From: Dyadobacter sediminis
Lineage (GTDB): Bacteria; Bacteroidota; Bacteroidia; Cytophagales; Spirosomataceae
DNA length: 64,000 nucleotides
Direction: 5' to 3'
NCBI RefSeq assembly: GCF_005860765.1
Contig: NZ_VCEI01000028.1
Coordinates: forward strand, 310,001 to 374,000
The notes beneath the pieces are model-generated. The model saw nothing but the letters and a program-made list of their open reading frames with translations, searched no databases and was not told the DNA's origin. Below, in pieces: positions 41,911-51,758 of the stretch (its first letter is position 1; each line of letters begins with the position of its first letter). Position numbers and translations under genes: made by a program.

Positions 41911-43836
41911 TTAAACCACAATTTCTATCAGTACCGAAGTGCCTTCTTCCGGCGTGGACTGAATATCAAGTCTGCCGTTCAGATAATCTACTCTGGCCTG
42001 TACGTTGCGGATTCCGGCTCCTTTGTTCTGATCCAGACTTTTTACGTCAAAACCTTTGCCGTTATCTTCCACCGTAACGCTGACATTGTTCCCGACGCGG
42101 GTAAGCTGCACCTGCGCTTCCGTTGCTTCCGCATATTTCAGCACATTGTTGAGCAGTTCCTGCACAATGCGGTACAATACAATTTCCACCGAAGAGTCCA
42201 GCCGTTTGTCAAATCCGAAATCCTGCATCGTTACACGCAGCTGGCCGGAAGAACTGATGCCTTCACAAAAATCGCTGAGCGCTTCAATAAGTCCGAACCG
42301 GACCAGCGTTTCGGGCATCATGCTGTGTGCTACACGGCGCATTTCACTGATTGCGCCGTCCAGTTGTGTGAGCGCCCGCGTAAAGGTCATCGCGCTTTCC
42401 TCGGGCAGAATTACATTTCCTTTCACTGAATTTAAAGTTAGTTTAATACCGGATAACAAGCCGCCCAGCCCGTCGTGCAGGTCGCGGGCAACGCGTGTTC
42501 TTTCTTCTTCCTGTCCTTTTAAAATGGAATTGGTTGCAACAAGTTGCTTTTCCTGCTGCAGTTGCAATACTTCATTTTCTGCAATCTGTTTCCGGATCGT
42601 GATATTTCTGTATACAAGTGCCGAAATCAGTGCAAGTACAATCAGTCCGGCCGCCAGGCCGTATATCAGTGTGTTGCGTGTCTGTTTTTCTTTTTCAAGT
42701 GTTATAATCTGTTTTTCTTTCTGGGCTGTTAAGTATCGGGTATCCAGTTCCTGAAGTTGTTTTTGTACGTCAATGCCCTGAATCGAATCATTCAGAATGG
42801 CGTATTTCAACAGATAGTTGTAAGCAGCTTTATAATTGTTACGGCGGGCCAGATCCGTTGCATAGTCTTCGTAAAGCTCCACAAGATGATCGGTCATTTC
42901 ATTTTCTTCGGCGATTTTCAAGGCTTCACCTGTATATTTTGCTGACAGTTCCGGCTGGTTGCTGTCTTCCGCCACGAACATAAGCGCCCGGAGGCATTCC
43001 ATTTCCAGAAATACATTTCCCGTTTCTCTGGCAAGTTCCAGTCCTTTTTCACCAAATTCCCGTGCTTTGTCCAGCTTTTTCAGTCCTCGATAGGTCCGGC
43101 ACAAGCCGCCGTATGCCTGAATGACAAAAATGTCCGAACCTATTTTCTGCGCTACGTTCAGGCCTTCCAAATAGTAAGTCTGGCTCTGTTCGTATTTTTT
43201 CAGGTTGAAAAGGCAGCCGCCCAGATTGGTCAGAATGTCGGCGAGCTGAAGACTGTCATTCATGGGCCGCGCAAGTCGGAGCGCTTTCTGTTTGTAAATC
43301 AAGGATTTGTTGAACAGATTGGCGTGTTCAAAAGCTGTTCCGATATTGACATACAGCCTCGGTAAAAACGTTTTCTGGTCCAGCTTTTCAAACTGGTCGG
43401 CCGATTGCTGGTAAAATTTGATGGCGTTGGTGAAATTTCCCATGTACGTATAACTTGCTGCAATATTGGCCAGACTTTTACCGACGTTCAGCGGGCTTTT
43501 CATGTCACGCGCAATTTCCAGACTTTCATTATTCAGCCTAAGTGCCTGCTCAAATTTTCCCTGCAGATTCAGAATATACGTGTAATTGGAACGGAACTTG
43601 AATTTGCCCGTCGGGTAATCCAGCTTGCTGCTCAGCGCCTCCGCCTTAAGGTAATATTTGGCTGCACTGTCCAGATTCCGGTTTTCCAGATACTGCCCGT
43701 ATTCGACATAGGCCAGAACCCGGTTCGTGTCTTCCTTACTCTTTTTTATTTTCTCCAGAATGGCATTTGCATCGCTGCCTTGCGCTAAAATGTCATTGTA
43801 AATCAGTAAGATAAGAATTGTAAAAAAGAACTTCAT
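41911..43836 (-). CDS. TPR-containing sensor histidine kinase (HisKA_3 type)
   Basis: A 641-residue sensor. The N-terminal signal (MKFFFTILILLIYNDILAQG) leads to a periplasmic block of tetratricopeptide repeats (about 40-345; units such as KFEQALRLNNESLEIARDM and NLFNKSLIYKQKALRLAR). A transmembrane helix follows at about 389-409, then a coiled coil. The kinase core has His454 in RVARDLHDGLGGLLSGIKL and an ATP-binding domain ending EDNGKGFD...GAGIRNVQARV. Signal probably sensed by protein contact at the TPRs. It is followed by its response regulator gene on the minus strand. This type is frequent in Bacteroidota. Confidence 0.9.
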   Translation of the reverse strand: MKFFFTILILLIYNDILAQGSDANAILEKIKKSKEDTNRVLAYVEYGQYLENRNLDSAAKYYLKAEALSSKLDYPTGKFKFRSNYTYILNLQGKFEQALRLNNESLEIARDMKSPLNVGKSLANIAASYTYMGNFTNAIKFYQQSADQFEKLDQKTFLPRLYVNIGTAFEHANLFNKSLIYKQKALRLARPMNDSLQLADILTNLGGCLFNLKKYEQSQTYYLEGLNVAQKIGSDIFVIQAYGGLCRTYRGLKKLDKAREFGEKGLELARETGNVFLEMECLRALMFVAEDSNQPELSAKYTGEALKIAEENEMTDHLVELYEDYATDLARRNNYKAAYNYLLKYAILNDSIQGIDVQKQLQELDTRYLTAQKEKQIITLEKEKQTRNTLIYGLAAGLIVLALISALVYRNITIRKQIAENEVLQLQQEKQLVATNSILKGQEEERTRVARDLHDGLGGLLSGIKLTLNSVKGNVILPEESAMTFTRALTQLDGAISEMRRVAHSMMPETLVRFGLIEALSDFCEGISSSGQLRVTMQDFGFDKRLDSSVEIVLYRIVQELLNNVLKYAEATEAQVQLTRVGNNVSVTVEDNGKGFDVKSLDQNKGAGIRNVQARVDYLNGRLDIQSTPEEGTSVLIEIVV

Positions 43837-44039
43837 TGATTCTTGAAAGGAGTATGGGCTTGAAAATTACGATTGTAAAATTCCTAAATAAAACCTTTTA
43901 ATAATATCCTCTAAAAGCATGATTTTTCAAAAATCCTGTTTTTGAAGGATTGATTCCGGCCACGCCGCGCAGCTACCTTTGTCATGTCAAAAGACAATTT
44001 ATCTCATCCAAAAAATTCAAACATCAAGTTTTTACAGCC

Positions 44040-44438
44040 ATGAAAAAGATTTTTTTATTTCTCTTCCTGATCCCGTTTTTCTTCGCTTGCAAAGATGACA
44101 AAGATCCTGCTCCGGAATTGAGCGCGCAGGTTGCCGGAACCTACAAAGTTTCCAAACTAACCGTGGACGGTGACAGTTACCCGCTCGATCAGGTGGAAAT
44201 CATCGTACAGCTTGACAAATCGTCGCCGGAAACAGTAACCGGTGAAATGCGCCTGAAAATAGACGGTGAGGCGGAACCCGATTCGGATCTCGGCACACTG
44301 AACCTCAAAAATGTCGGCAGCATGGGCGTTGACGTTTACGAAGGAACCACGAAAGTCGGTAATATTAAATCAGATGTACTTACGCTCTTTGTAGAGTTTG
44401 AAGGTCAGAATTTTGAAATGGTTGCCAACAAAAGATAG
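44040..44438 (+). CDS. Small predicted lipoprotein
   Basis: 132 residues starting at ATG 44040. Signal peptide MKKIFLFLFLIPFFFACKDD with lipobox FFAC, so anchored in a membrane via Cys17. The mature part (about 100 residues) is beta-rich and acidic: SAQVAGTYKVSKLTVDGDSY, then LDQVEIIVQL and TGEMRLKIDGEAEPDS. The pattern resembles lipocalin-like or DUF-type small lipoproteins in Bacteroidota. The function is not known. It is 23 bases before a second secreted protein, with which it is likely co-transcribed. Confidence 0.68.
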   Translation: MKKIFLFLFLIPFFFACKDDKDPAPELSAQVAGTYKVSKLTVDGDSYPLDQVEIIVQLDKSSPETVTGEMRLKIDGEAEPDSDLGTLNLKNVGSMGVDVYEGTTKVGNIKSDVLTLFVEFEGQNFEMVANKR

Positions 44439-44461
44439 CAACCGGAATACCCTATTTAGCC

Positions 44462-45373
44462 ATGAAAAATAAAATAGCATTACTGATTACTGCCGTGTGC
44501 CTTTGCTTTCTGAATTTCCGGTTTTCAGAAGATTATTCGGAATTCGGTGTTACGCATGAAGATGTTGAGGAAAAGTTCTGGAGTACGTTGCAAAATAAAA
44601 GCGTGTATGCACCGTATCTAAGCAGTTCTGCAAAGGCAGCATGCCGCTCGATTTCGCCTGACCATCAGGCGGCGGCTGTGCAGAAAGCGGGAAATCTGAT
44701 CAAGTTGTACTATGGCTCGCAGGATTTCAAGAAGCGTTACAATAACTGGCTTGCCAAAAGTTTTCCGCAGGAAGAAGTTGAAATAAGTGAAGAAAGAAAG
44801 GCTGAAATCAGGGAAAACAAGATCAGGGATATAAAAAGCCTGAACGCAAAGGATATGGAGCCGATTGTTGATATCCAGATTCAGGCCGGCGAATCCATTA
44901 CGGGTATGGAAAGCATGTTAACGAGCCTTCCTCCAGACCAGCGGGCCGAATTTAAAAAACAGATTGAAGACAGCAAACGGACGGTGGCATTTTTCAAAAA
45001 AGTAAAGCCGCTGCTGAAATCGGATTTTGAAGCCTTTAAAAAACAGTATGCAGCATTTCTTGCACAGGACGAAATTGCGCAGGCCGAGCAGCAGCTGATC
45101 CGCAGCAACAAAAACAATGCGGAAGAATTTGATCAATGGAAAAGTCCGGAAAAAGTCCTTGCGGCAAGGTTGACGGAATTTCTGGAAAAAAGCAAAGGCG
45201 TTGACTTTGCTGCAAAGACAAAGGAAGTCAATAACCGGAAAAAGTTTGTCGATGCAGCTTACGAAGGCCAAAATGATGTCTGGAAATTCTGTTACCGGAT
45301 CGGGCCTGCTCCGACCAATGCGGCACGCGCTTTTGCACAGCAATGGCTGACAGAATTGAAACAGGCAGATTGA
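44462..45373 (+). CDS. Hypothetical secreted helical protein
   Basis: Not recognised. 303 residues with a possible N-terminal signal or anchor (MKNKIALLITAVCLCFLNF), then an almost entirely helical, highly charged protein: EEVEISEERKAEIRENKIRD, DFEAFKKQYAAFLAQDEIAQ and RKKFVDAAYEGQNDVWKFCY. Helices of 20-30 residues dominate; coiled coil is likely. Gene order (small lipoprotein then this) suggests an envelope role. It converges on the M23 peptidase gene, 21 bases apart. No enzymatic motif. Confidence 0.6.
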   Translation: MKNKIALLITAVCLCFLNFRFSEDYSEFGVTHEDVEEKFWSTLQNKSVYAPYLSSSAKAACRSISPDHQAAAVQKAGNLIKLYYGSQDFKKRYNNWLAKSFPQEEVEISEERKAEIRENKIRDIKSLNAKDMEPIVDIQIQAGESITGMESMLTSLPPDQRAEFKKQIEDSKRTVAFFKKVKPLLKSDFEAFKKQYAAFLAQDEIAQAEQQLIRSNKNNAEEFDQWKSPEKVLAARLTEFLEKSKGVDFAAKTKEVNNRKKFVDAAYEGQNDVWKFCYRIGPAPTNAARAFAQQWLTELKQAD

Positions 45374-45394
45374 AACTAACTTCCGGACCGGTTA

Positions 45395-46582
45395 TTACAA
45401 ATCTTTGTTTGACCTGCTGATCCCGGAAACCTGTTTGGGATATGCTTCAAGCGGCACTGTTGGAATATAGCCAATGGTGCCGCTTTCCGTTGCTACGCGA
45501 AAGCCTTTGGCCATTTCTCCAAGGATCCTTACAATCGTATATGGCGGCAATGCCATAATCCGCTCCGCTTCCTGAAACTGAGGCGAAGCAAACAAATTGG
45601 CTTTTTTTCTGATCTTAACCGAATCGCCCAGCCAGCGCGATTGTTCGGGCAGGCCGGGAATTTTCTCTTTTCTGTCATTGATAAAAGGCAGCGGATTTAC
45701 AGCGCCCGAGCCATGCGAGTAAATTCCGAAATGAAGATGCGGCGCGGTTGTAATGGCATTTCCGGTATTACCCACCAAACCCAGCGTATCGCCTTTCAGT
45801 ACGCGTTTGCCAACCGAAACCAATTGACTGTCCAGATGCGCATAATAAAGGGAATAAGGACTTCCTGCTGACGACAGAAAAACGATCTTTCCGCCAAGGT
45901 TGTTGGTCCCGGTTTGTGTGATGAAACCGTTTTCTGCCGCCACAACCGGCGTTCCCCGTTTTGCTTGAATATCAATGCCTTCATGCCGCCTTGCACCGCC
46001 GTCACGGTCTACGCCCCAGACGCTGATTACATGCGACATCGTATGGCCGGCAACGGGAAATGCGAGTGAAGGCAAAGTTGTCAGTGTCAGGGAAACACTT
46101 GCTTTATCATGAAGGCCCGTTTGCAGGCGCAGCAACAGCGTGTCTTCGTCTTCATTCAGATACGTAAGCGATTGTGCTTCTTTGGCCAGGTATTCCAGAC
46201 GCTGCGGCTTGCCGTTTTTTCGGATGCGGTACAATTCCACGAACAGTCTGGAAACGGTATCATTTTCGCTGCGCGCAGGCGTGATAACCAGTTTTCTTCC
46301 GACCGGGATTTTAAGACGGATCGCCTGTGCCGGAACAGAATCGCCCAGATAAAACCTTTCCTGATAGGGTACAACGGAGAATATGGAATCGCTCAAAACC
46401 CTTTTGCTTTCTTTAAACCAGGTTTGCCCGGCCGGCGTTTTTTCGAGTTCTGCCTTGTAGAGTTCCCTTTCGTAATGTTCAAGCGGCGTTACAGGAAACC
46501 AGTGCGAAACGGGTGCAGGCTTACAGGCAAACAGGTAAACGGCTGTCAGGAATAAAGCAAATGGTTTAATAAACACCCTCAT
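45395..46582 (-). CDS. M23-family metallopeptidase, lipoprotein
   Basis: Cleaves peptide cross-links in peptidoglycan, or degrades proteins. The ATG at 46582 gives a lipoprotein signal (MRVFIKPFALFLTAVYLFAC, Cys20). The peptidase domain (about 172-300) has the zinc residues His200 and Asp204 in RHEGID, His249 in YAHLD, and the HLHFG motif (His282, His284). A C-terminal SH3-like domain (about 325-395; SVKIRKKANLFASPQFQEAE) probably binds the wall. Complete active site. It diverges from a GlxA-type regulator, with 162 bases between the starts, and may share a control region. Confidence 0.88.
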   Translation of the reverse strand: MRVFIKPFALFLTAVYLFACKPAPVSHWFPVTPLEHYERELYKAELEKTPAGQTWFKESKRVLSDSIFSVVPYQERFYLGDSVPAQAIRLKIPVGRKLVITPARSENDTVSRLFVELYRIRKNGKPQRLEYLAKEAQSLTYLNEDEDTLLLRLQTGLHDKASVSLTLTTLPSLAFPVAGHTMSHVISVWGVDRDGGARRHEGIDIQAKRGTPVVAAENGFITQTGTNNLGGKIVFLSSAGSPYSLYYAHLDSQLVSVGKRVLKGDTLGLVGNTGNAITTAPHLHFGIYSHGSGAVNPLPFINDRKEKIPGLPEQSRWLGDSVKIRKKANLFASPQFQEAERIMALPPYTIVRILGEMAKGFRVATESGTIGYIPTVPLEAYPKQVSGISRSNKDL

Positions 46583-46744
46583 TTTTAAATACTTGGTTGT
46601 TCTGTCGGTTCTTACCAAATTCATGCCATCTTCAAATGGAGCCGGAATTTTCATAAGTAAAATAAAAACGATTGAAAATTAGATAAACAGGGGTATTTGA
46701 GACAAATTTCTTTAAATTGGCATGTTCTATTCCACCTTGAAATT

Positions 46745-47761
46745 ATGATACGATTAGGTCTTTTAATTACCAAAAGGTATCGCCTGCTCAGTGTAGCTGC
46801 CATTCTGGATGTGTTTGAATCGGCAAATATTTTCCATGAACAGCAAAACAAAAGCCCTTTCTTTGAAATAACCTTGTTTTCTTCGGACGACCAGCCAGGC
46901 GAGTTCAACGATCTGTATACCATACAGCCGATCCGAGATGCTGTTCAGCAGAATCTGATTCTGATTCCGGCATTTGGCCCGGGCGATCTGCAGGTTTCTC
47001 TTGCAAAAAATCAGTTGTGTATTCCCTGGTTAAAAGAGCAGTATGCAAATGGTGCCGAAATAGCCAGTTTCTGTACAGGCGCATTCCTTCTTGCCATGGC
47101 CGGTTTGCTGAACGGCAAAGAAGCAACCACGCACATTGACGCAGCCCTGACGTTCGCTTCCAATTTCCCGGAAGTAATCATGAAAAGTGATGCCGTAGTG
47201 ACGGATGACAAAGGAATCTATACGAGCGGCGGTGCCACCAGCAGCTTTCATCTGATGCTGTATCTCATTCAGCGCTATTGCGGAAAAGAAATTACGCTTC
47301 GCACCGCCAAAATGTTTGCCATTGATATGGACCGTGAACAACAGACTTACTTCGGGACTTTCACGCCATTGCAGAACCATGGTGACGGGCTGGTGAATAT
47401 GGCGCAGCAAAAGATTGAAACGGCCTATCAGGAAGGAAGGACGATTGAAGAGCTGATTCAGGATATTCCCGCAAGCCGGCGTAATGTAGTCCGGCGTTTC
47501 AAGCAGGCCATCGGACTGACACCGATTGAGTATCTTCAGAAAACCCGGATTGAAGCGGCTAAAAAACTTTTGGAACAAACCGATCAGAGCGTGCTGGAAG
47601 TGATGCTGAATTCCGGGTACAACGACCTTAAATCTTTCAGGCAGCTGTTCAAGAAAAGTACGGGCGTAACGCCTAAGGAATACCGTGACAAGTTCAATAT
47701 TTCACGTATTGACGGCATGCGCAACAACCGGATGTCGAAGCGCATGCCGCAGAATATTTAA
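46745..47761 (+). CDS. GlxA-family AraC-type regulator with DJ-1/PfpI domain
   Basis: The 338-residue protein begins at the ATG at 46745. A DJ-1/PfpI-like domain (about 3-170) includes Cys110 in ASFCTGAFLLAMAGLL, the nucleophile-elbow position of class I amidotransferases, but without the full catalytic set. A C-terminal AraC HTH (about 225-325; YLQKTRIEAAKKLLEQTDQS, then NSGYNDLKSFRQLFKKSTG) binds DNA. These regulators often control carnitine, amino acid or sugar pathways. Its stop overlaps that of a convergent glycoside hydrolase gene in the palindrome TTAA at 47758-47761. Confidence 0.86.
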   Translation: MIRLGLLITKRYRLLSVAAILDVFESANIFHEQQNKSPFFEITLFSSDDQPGEFNDLYTIQPIRDAVQQNLILIPAFGPGDLQVSLAKNQLCIPWLKEQYANGAEIASFCTGAFLLAMAGLLNGKEATTHIDAALTFASNFPEVIMKSDAVVTDDKGIYTSGGATSSFHLMLYLIQRYCGKEITLRTAKMFAIDMDREQQTYFGTFTPLQNHGDGLVNMAQQKIETAYQEGRTIEELIQDIPASRRNVVRRFKQAIGLTPIEYLQKTRIEAAKKLLEQTDQSVLEVMLNSGYNDLKSFRQLFKKSTGVTPKEYRDKFNISRIDGMRNNRMSKRMPQNI

Positions 47762-50700
47762 TCGACTTTAGCTATTTTACGGAAGGCACTTTCATTTCCC
47801 TGTTTCACTTCCACCACGTAGACTCCAACAGGCATACTGGTCAGATCCAGCTTGTGCGACAGTTTGCTTCCGGATTTGTGAACCTGCGTCTTCGTGTGCA
47901 GACGACCGGTTTTCGAATCAAATATATTGATTTCCAGGATTCCGGTATTTTCATTGGCCAAATCAATGTTTACAAAACCGGATGCAGGGTTCGGGTAAAC
48001 GGTAACATCTTCATGAAGAACCTTTTCAACGGGTGCCAATGCAGGCGTCAGCGTTTCAGCAGCTGCTTTTCTGGCATTGGGATCGCTTACGCCTACAATG
48101 AAAATCGGTGTTTCACCAGCAGTAACGGTTAGGCTTCCGCCGTTTACAGGCACTTCCGTCATGGCCATGTTATCGCTTCCTGCCGTCGGCGTGTAAATTC
48201 TTGCCGCTGTGGCACCGTTCAGGTTAAGCGTATATTCTCCGGTGCGGCCTACTTCGTCCGGAACAGCCAGAATAAACAGGGACTTGCCGTTCAGTTCATA
48301 GCGGTCCACAATCGGATCAGCGTTGATCGTTTCCTTGTATACGTACTCTCCAAACAGTTTTTTGGTCTGGAAAAGATAGTCTGCCGAAGGTCTTCGCGTC
48401 TGGTCATTGTTCAGCAGTCCGGAAGTTCCGAACATTCCGCCGGAACCATTATCATCATATAACTGGTAAAAAAACAGTTTCTCAATACCGTTCCGCGCAG
48501 AAAACAGCGAAGTTCTCAGAATCCAGTCAGCCTGAGTCTGCATAGCCGATTTGTTTCCGATCGGAATGGCCTTCAGCGGGCTGGTCTGGCTGATATCGTA
48601 ACCCGATTCCGTAATCCAAACCGGCAAATCGTTGGAAACTTCCTGGGATACTTTTACAAAGTCCTGAAGAATCTGGCTTGCATTCGTAACTTCCGGCGCG
48701 GCTCCGCGTGTAGAAGTCCCGCTCTGGCTGGATGAAGTGTTATCCGTATAAATGTGGAAGTTGATGATATCCCAGCAAAGGTTTACCGATCCGTCCGCAT
48801 TGTAACCGCGGAATTCCTTGCACCAGTCCACCATTCCTTTTACAAAATCAGGCCCTGTAACCAGTCCTGCGATTACTACTTTCATGTTTGGATCTGCATT
48901 TTTGATGCCGACCGCAGGTCCCATGGTGTTTTTATGGCCGTCGTAGAATGCAGAAAGATTGGCGGCGTATTCTCTGGCTGTCTGGTATCCTTTGCGGCCT
49001 TTCCACCATTTGTCACGTTCGTTGTCGCATTCAATATATTTGACCAGATCCAGACCAATGCGAACGGTGTTCGGGTAATCTCCAAACCAGCGCGGTGTTG
49101 TGGAAACGCTCAGCAGGGTAGGGTCTACATTTTTGTTGCTGCCGTAACGGGCGGCATACTGAAAGCCTACTCTTGCCTGCTCAATGTAGGAAAGCGGATC
49201 TTTGAAATCTTTTCCATAACGTACAGGTACATTTTCATGATCCTTCAAACTGTCCGGATATGAACTGAGCATCCAGTTCGACAAGGTTTTCAGACAGGCA
49301 AGCACTTCGATATTTTCCTGCTTGCACCTTTCGTAGATCAAATCATAATTCCAGCTTCCGCTAAGGGTAGGATTATAGGAAAAAACCCCTTCGGAAGATT
49401 CCAGTTTTTCCCAGTCCATGTAATGACGAAATCCTGAAAAACCTTTCACAGCATTCATTTTGGATTCTACGAGTTTTTCGGCGTGTGCTCCATCCTGAAA
49501 ATTCCATTCATACCCATTGACACCGATCATGTCGTTAAGCCTGATATTTCTGGTTCTGAACTGCTTCTGGGTTTGAGCAGGAGCTGTGTAATTTCCGTAA
49601 AACTCAATTTCCGTAGGCAAGGTATGCGGAACAGTTATGACCAAATACCGGATATTTGTTATGACCGAGTCCAATTTAAAAGGATCATTTCCGGTAAGAG
49701 GCCGGTTTGGATAAGGTCCAACCCAGCCATTGTAGATTTCTCCCGTAAAGGTAGCAATCGGAATCCGTCGCCATTGATCGTCGATAACAGACAAAATCAT
49801 GGGCTGGTCCGGCGTTGAACCCGTATAATCGAAGAAGCGGATATGGTCCAGCGATATCTGCTCACCTTCCAGCAACGGGTAATATGCCTCGTAATAATCA
49901 ATGATTTTTCCCCAGCCGGTATGCACGTTTTCCTGCGTATTGCCGTCAAAAAGTCCTTCCAGCCCATTGGCTGCATTGGTCAGCTGATACCAGCGTTTCG
50001 GGTCAATCGGGATTTTCGTGCCATATGCCGGATCGGACGGCCTGGAACTTCCGGCAACCGTAAAGCTTCTGGAAACGTCCAGTGCAGGCATATAGTTATT
50101 GTTTCCTGCCTGCGATGCAGTAATTGTAACATCACCGGCACCAACAAGCGTAACCCGCCAGCTATCTCCGCTATTGGAAACAGCAGCAACTTCAGGATTG
50201 GAGGAAGTAAGTATGACAGGCGTTTCATTGTTGTTGCTTGTTGCCGTCATGTTGAAGCCGATGTCGCCTATGTTTTTATCCGTGATCGGCGCCATGGTTA
50301 TTACTGATTGTCCTTGAACGGAGCCGGAAACCACTTCCAGCCAGTTCAGGTTGAAAGCGCCGCGCTTGGCATGAATGCGCAATATCTGACTTCCGGCACT
50401 GAAATTCACAGTTGTACGGATTGTTGACCAGTTTTGCCAGCCGCCGGTTTGCGGCACATCCACCTGGCCAAGAATAGTTCCGGCAGCATTCCGGATTTCA
50501 ATCAATCCATTGCCATAACTGTTGGAAATCCTGAAATTAAGCGTGTGAATGCCTGATGCCGCCATGTTGACGTTGTAATCCATCCAGTCGCCATCATTGA
50601 TATAACTGACGGCATAGCCTGCATCCATATCAGTCGTCGGTTCCAATCTTGCATTATTGGTAACATCAAAGCTTTCTGCTTCCAGCTTTCCCGGCAGCGG

Positions 50701-51549
50701 CCTTGGATTTTTTACTTCAAACCAGTTCAGACTAAATATTCCCTTTTCTGTAAACAAGCGTAAAGTATGGTTTCCTGCGGGTAATTCAGCAATCATGTTA
50801 ACGGTTTTCCAGCCTTGCATACCGCCGGTTTGAGGAAGTTTTGTTTGTCCGAGAACAGTTCCGTTCTCTGCTTTGAGGGAAATGGTTGCATCCGGGCTGA
50901 ATCCGTTGGCGATTCTGTAACTGATTGTGTAAAATCCGTGTGCAGGCACCTGAACTTTGTAATCCATCCAGCTGCCGTCTTCCATCCAGCGCACATTACT
51001 GCCGCCGCCGGCATCTGAAGTAGGTTCCGTAAGCGCATTGTTCATGGCATTGAAATCCTCGGCTTCGATTCTGGCTGGAAGCGTTGTTTCCAGGTCAGGC
51101 ACGACAAGCAGAACAGGCTCAAACCAGTTGAGGTTGAAAGCGCCGGATTTGGCAAACAGGCGGATAACCTGATCGCCGGCCGGAAGATTTACCTGTGTAG
51201 TAATCGTAATCCAGCTTTGCCACCCGCCGGTTTGCGGTACACTGACCTGGCCCAGTACGTTATTGCCAGCATCTTTTATTTCAATAATGCCATAACCGTA
51301 GTTGTTTGCAACCCTAAAATGAAACGTATGCAGACCCGCGGATACCGTCTTAATATTGTAATCCATCCAGTCACCGTCATCAATGAATCCTACGTTCAGG
51401 CCGCCCAGCGTATCGCTTGTTGTTTCGGTCTGGACTCCGTACATCAAATCATAGTTTTCAGCTTCTATCTTACCGGGAAGCGATTTGTAGGTTTGTGCCT
51501 GAGAAAGATGAGCACAAAACAAGAAAATGAAAAGTAGAATTTTTTTCAT
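47758..51549 (-). CDS. Multidomain T9SS-exported glycoside hydrolase with three CBM6 modules
   Basis: A 1263-residue extracellular enzyme. Domains in order: signal peptide (1-19); three CBM6-type carbohydrate-binding modules (about 24-149, 157-283, 284-408), each with a DGxWMDY motif and a FNLNW or FSLNW end; a bacterial Ig-like domain (about 412-499); a discoidin-like beta-sandwich (about 510-655); a (beta/alpha)8 glycosidase domain (about 665-1075); a beta domain; and a T9SS sorting domain (about 1183-1263, VYPNPASGFVNIDL to the end). The presumed acid/base is Glu844 in IECDNERDKW and the nucleophile Glu981 in VWITESGYD, the clan GH-A pattern. The family (GH5, GH39 or relatives) is not certain. 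Export through SprA is expected. Confidence 0.87.
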   Translation of the reverse strand: MKKILLFIFLFCAHLSQAQTYKSLPGKIEAENYDLMYGVQTETTSDTLGGLNVGFIDDGDWMDYNIKTVSAGLHTFHFRVANNYGYGIIEIKDAGNNVLGQVSVPQTGGWQSWITITTQVNLPAGDQVIRLFAKSGAFNLNWFEPVLLVVPDLETTLPARIEAEDFNAMNNALTEPTSDAGGGSNVRWMEDGSWMDYKVQVPAHGFYTISYRIANGFSPDATISLKAENGTVLGQTKLPQTGGMQGWKTVNMIAELPAGNHTLRLFTEKGIFSLNWFEVKNPRPLPGKLEAESFDVTNNARLEPTTDMDAGYAVSYINDGDWMDYNVNMAASGIHTLNFRISNSYGNGLIEIRNAAGTILGQVDVPQTGGWQNWSTIRTTVNFSAGSQILRIHAKRGAFNLNWLEVVSGSVQGQSVITMAPITDKNIGDIGFNMTATSNNNETPVILTSSNPEVAAVSNSGDSWRVTLVGAGDVTITASQAGNNNYMPALDVSRSFTVAGSSRPSDPAYGTKIPIDPKRWYQLTNAANGLEGLFDGNTQENVHTGWGKIIDYYEAYYPLLEGEQISLDHIRFFDYTGSTPDQPMILSVIDDQWRRIPIATFTGEIYNGWVGPYPNRPLTGNDPFKLDSVITNIRYLVITVPHTLPTEIEFYGNYTAPAQTQKQFRTRNIRLNDMIGVNGYEWNFQDGAHAEKLVESKMNAVKGFSGFRHYMDWEKLESSEGVFSYNPTLSGSWNYDLIYERCKQENIEVLACLKTLSNWMLSSYPDSLKDHENVPVRYGKDFKDPLSYIEQARVGFQYAARYGSNKNVDPTLLSVSTTPRWFGDYPNTVRIGLDLVKYIECDNERDKWWKGRKGYQTAREYAANLSAFYDGHKNTMGPAVGIKNADPNMKVVIAGLVTGPDFVKGMVDWCKEFRGYNADGSVNLCWDIINFHIYTDNTSSSQSGTSTRGAAPEVTNASQILQDFVKVSQEVSNDLPVWITESGYDISQTSPLKAIPIGNKSAMQTQADWILRTSLFSARNGIEKLFFYQLYDDNGSGGMFGTSGLLNNDQTRRPSADYLFQTKKLFGEYVYKETINADPIVDRYELNGKSLFILAVPDEVGRTGEYTLNLNGATAARIYTPTAGSDNMAMTEVPVNGGSLTVTAGETPIFIVGVSDPNARKAAAETLTPALAPVEKVLHEDVTVYPNPASGFVNIDLANENTGILEINIFDSKTGRLHTKTQVHKSGSKLSHKLDLTSMPVGVYVVEVKQGNESAFRKIAKVD

Positions 51550-51758
51550 TTCTAATAAATGAGAAAATTTGATTGTGTGCAATTTATTAGCTAGAAGCAT
51601 TATTAAATAGTAGAAGGTTTACTATACAAAATTACAAATAATTTTTCGTACTAACGGCTTCTGTTAAAGCGGCAATCAAAGTATTTTACATCTTAACAAG
51701 AATTTAATCTCACAGGAACAATTATTTGATTGGAGATTACAAAACAATACGTGTGAAA

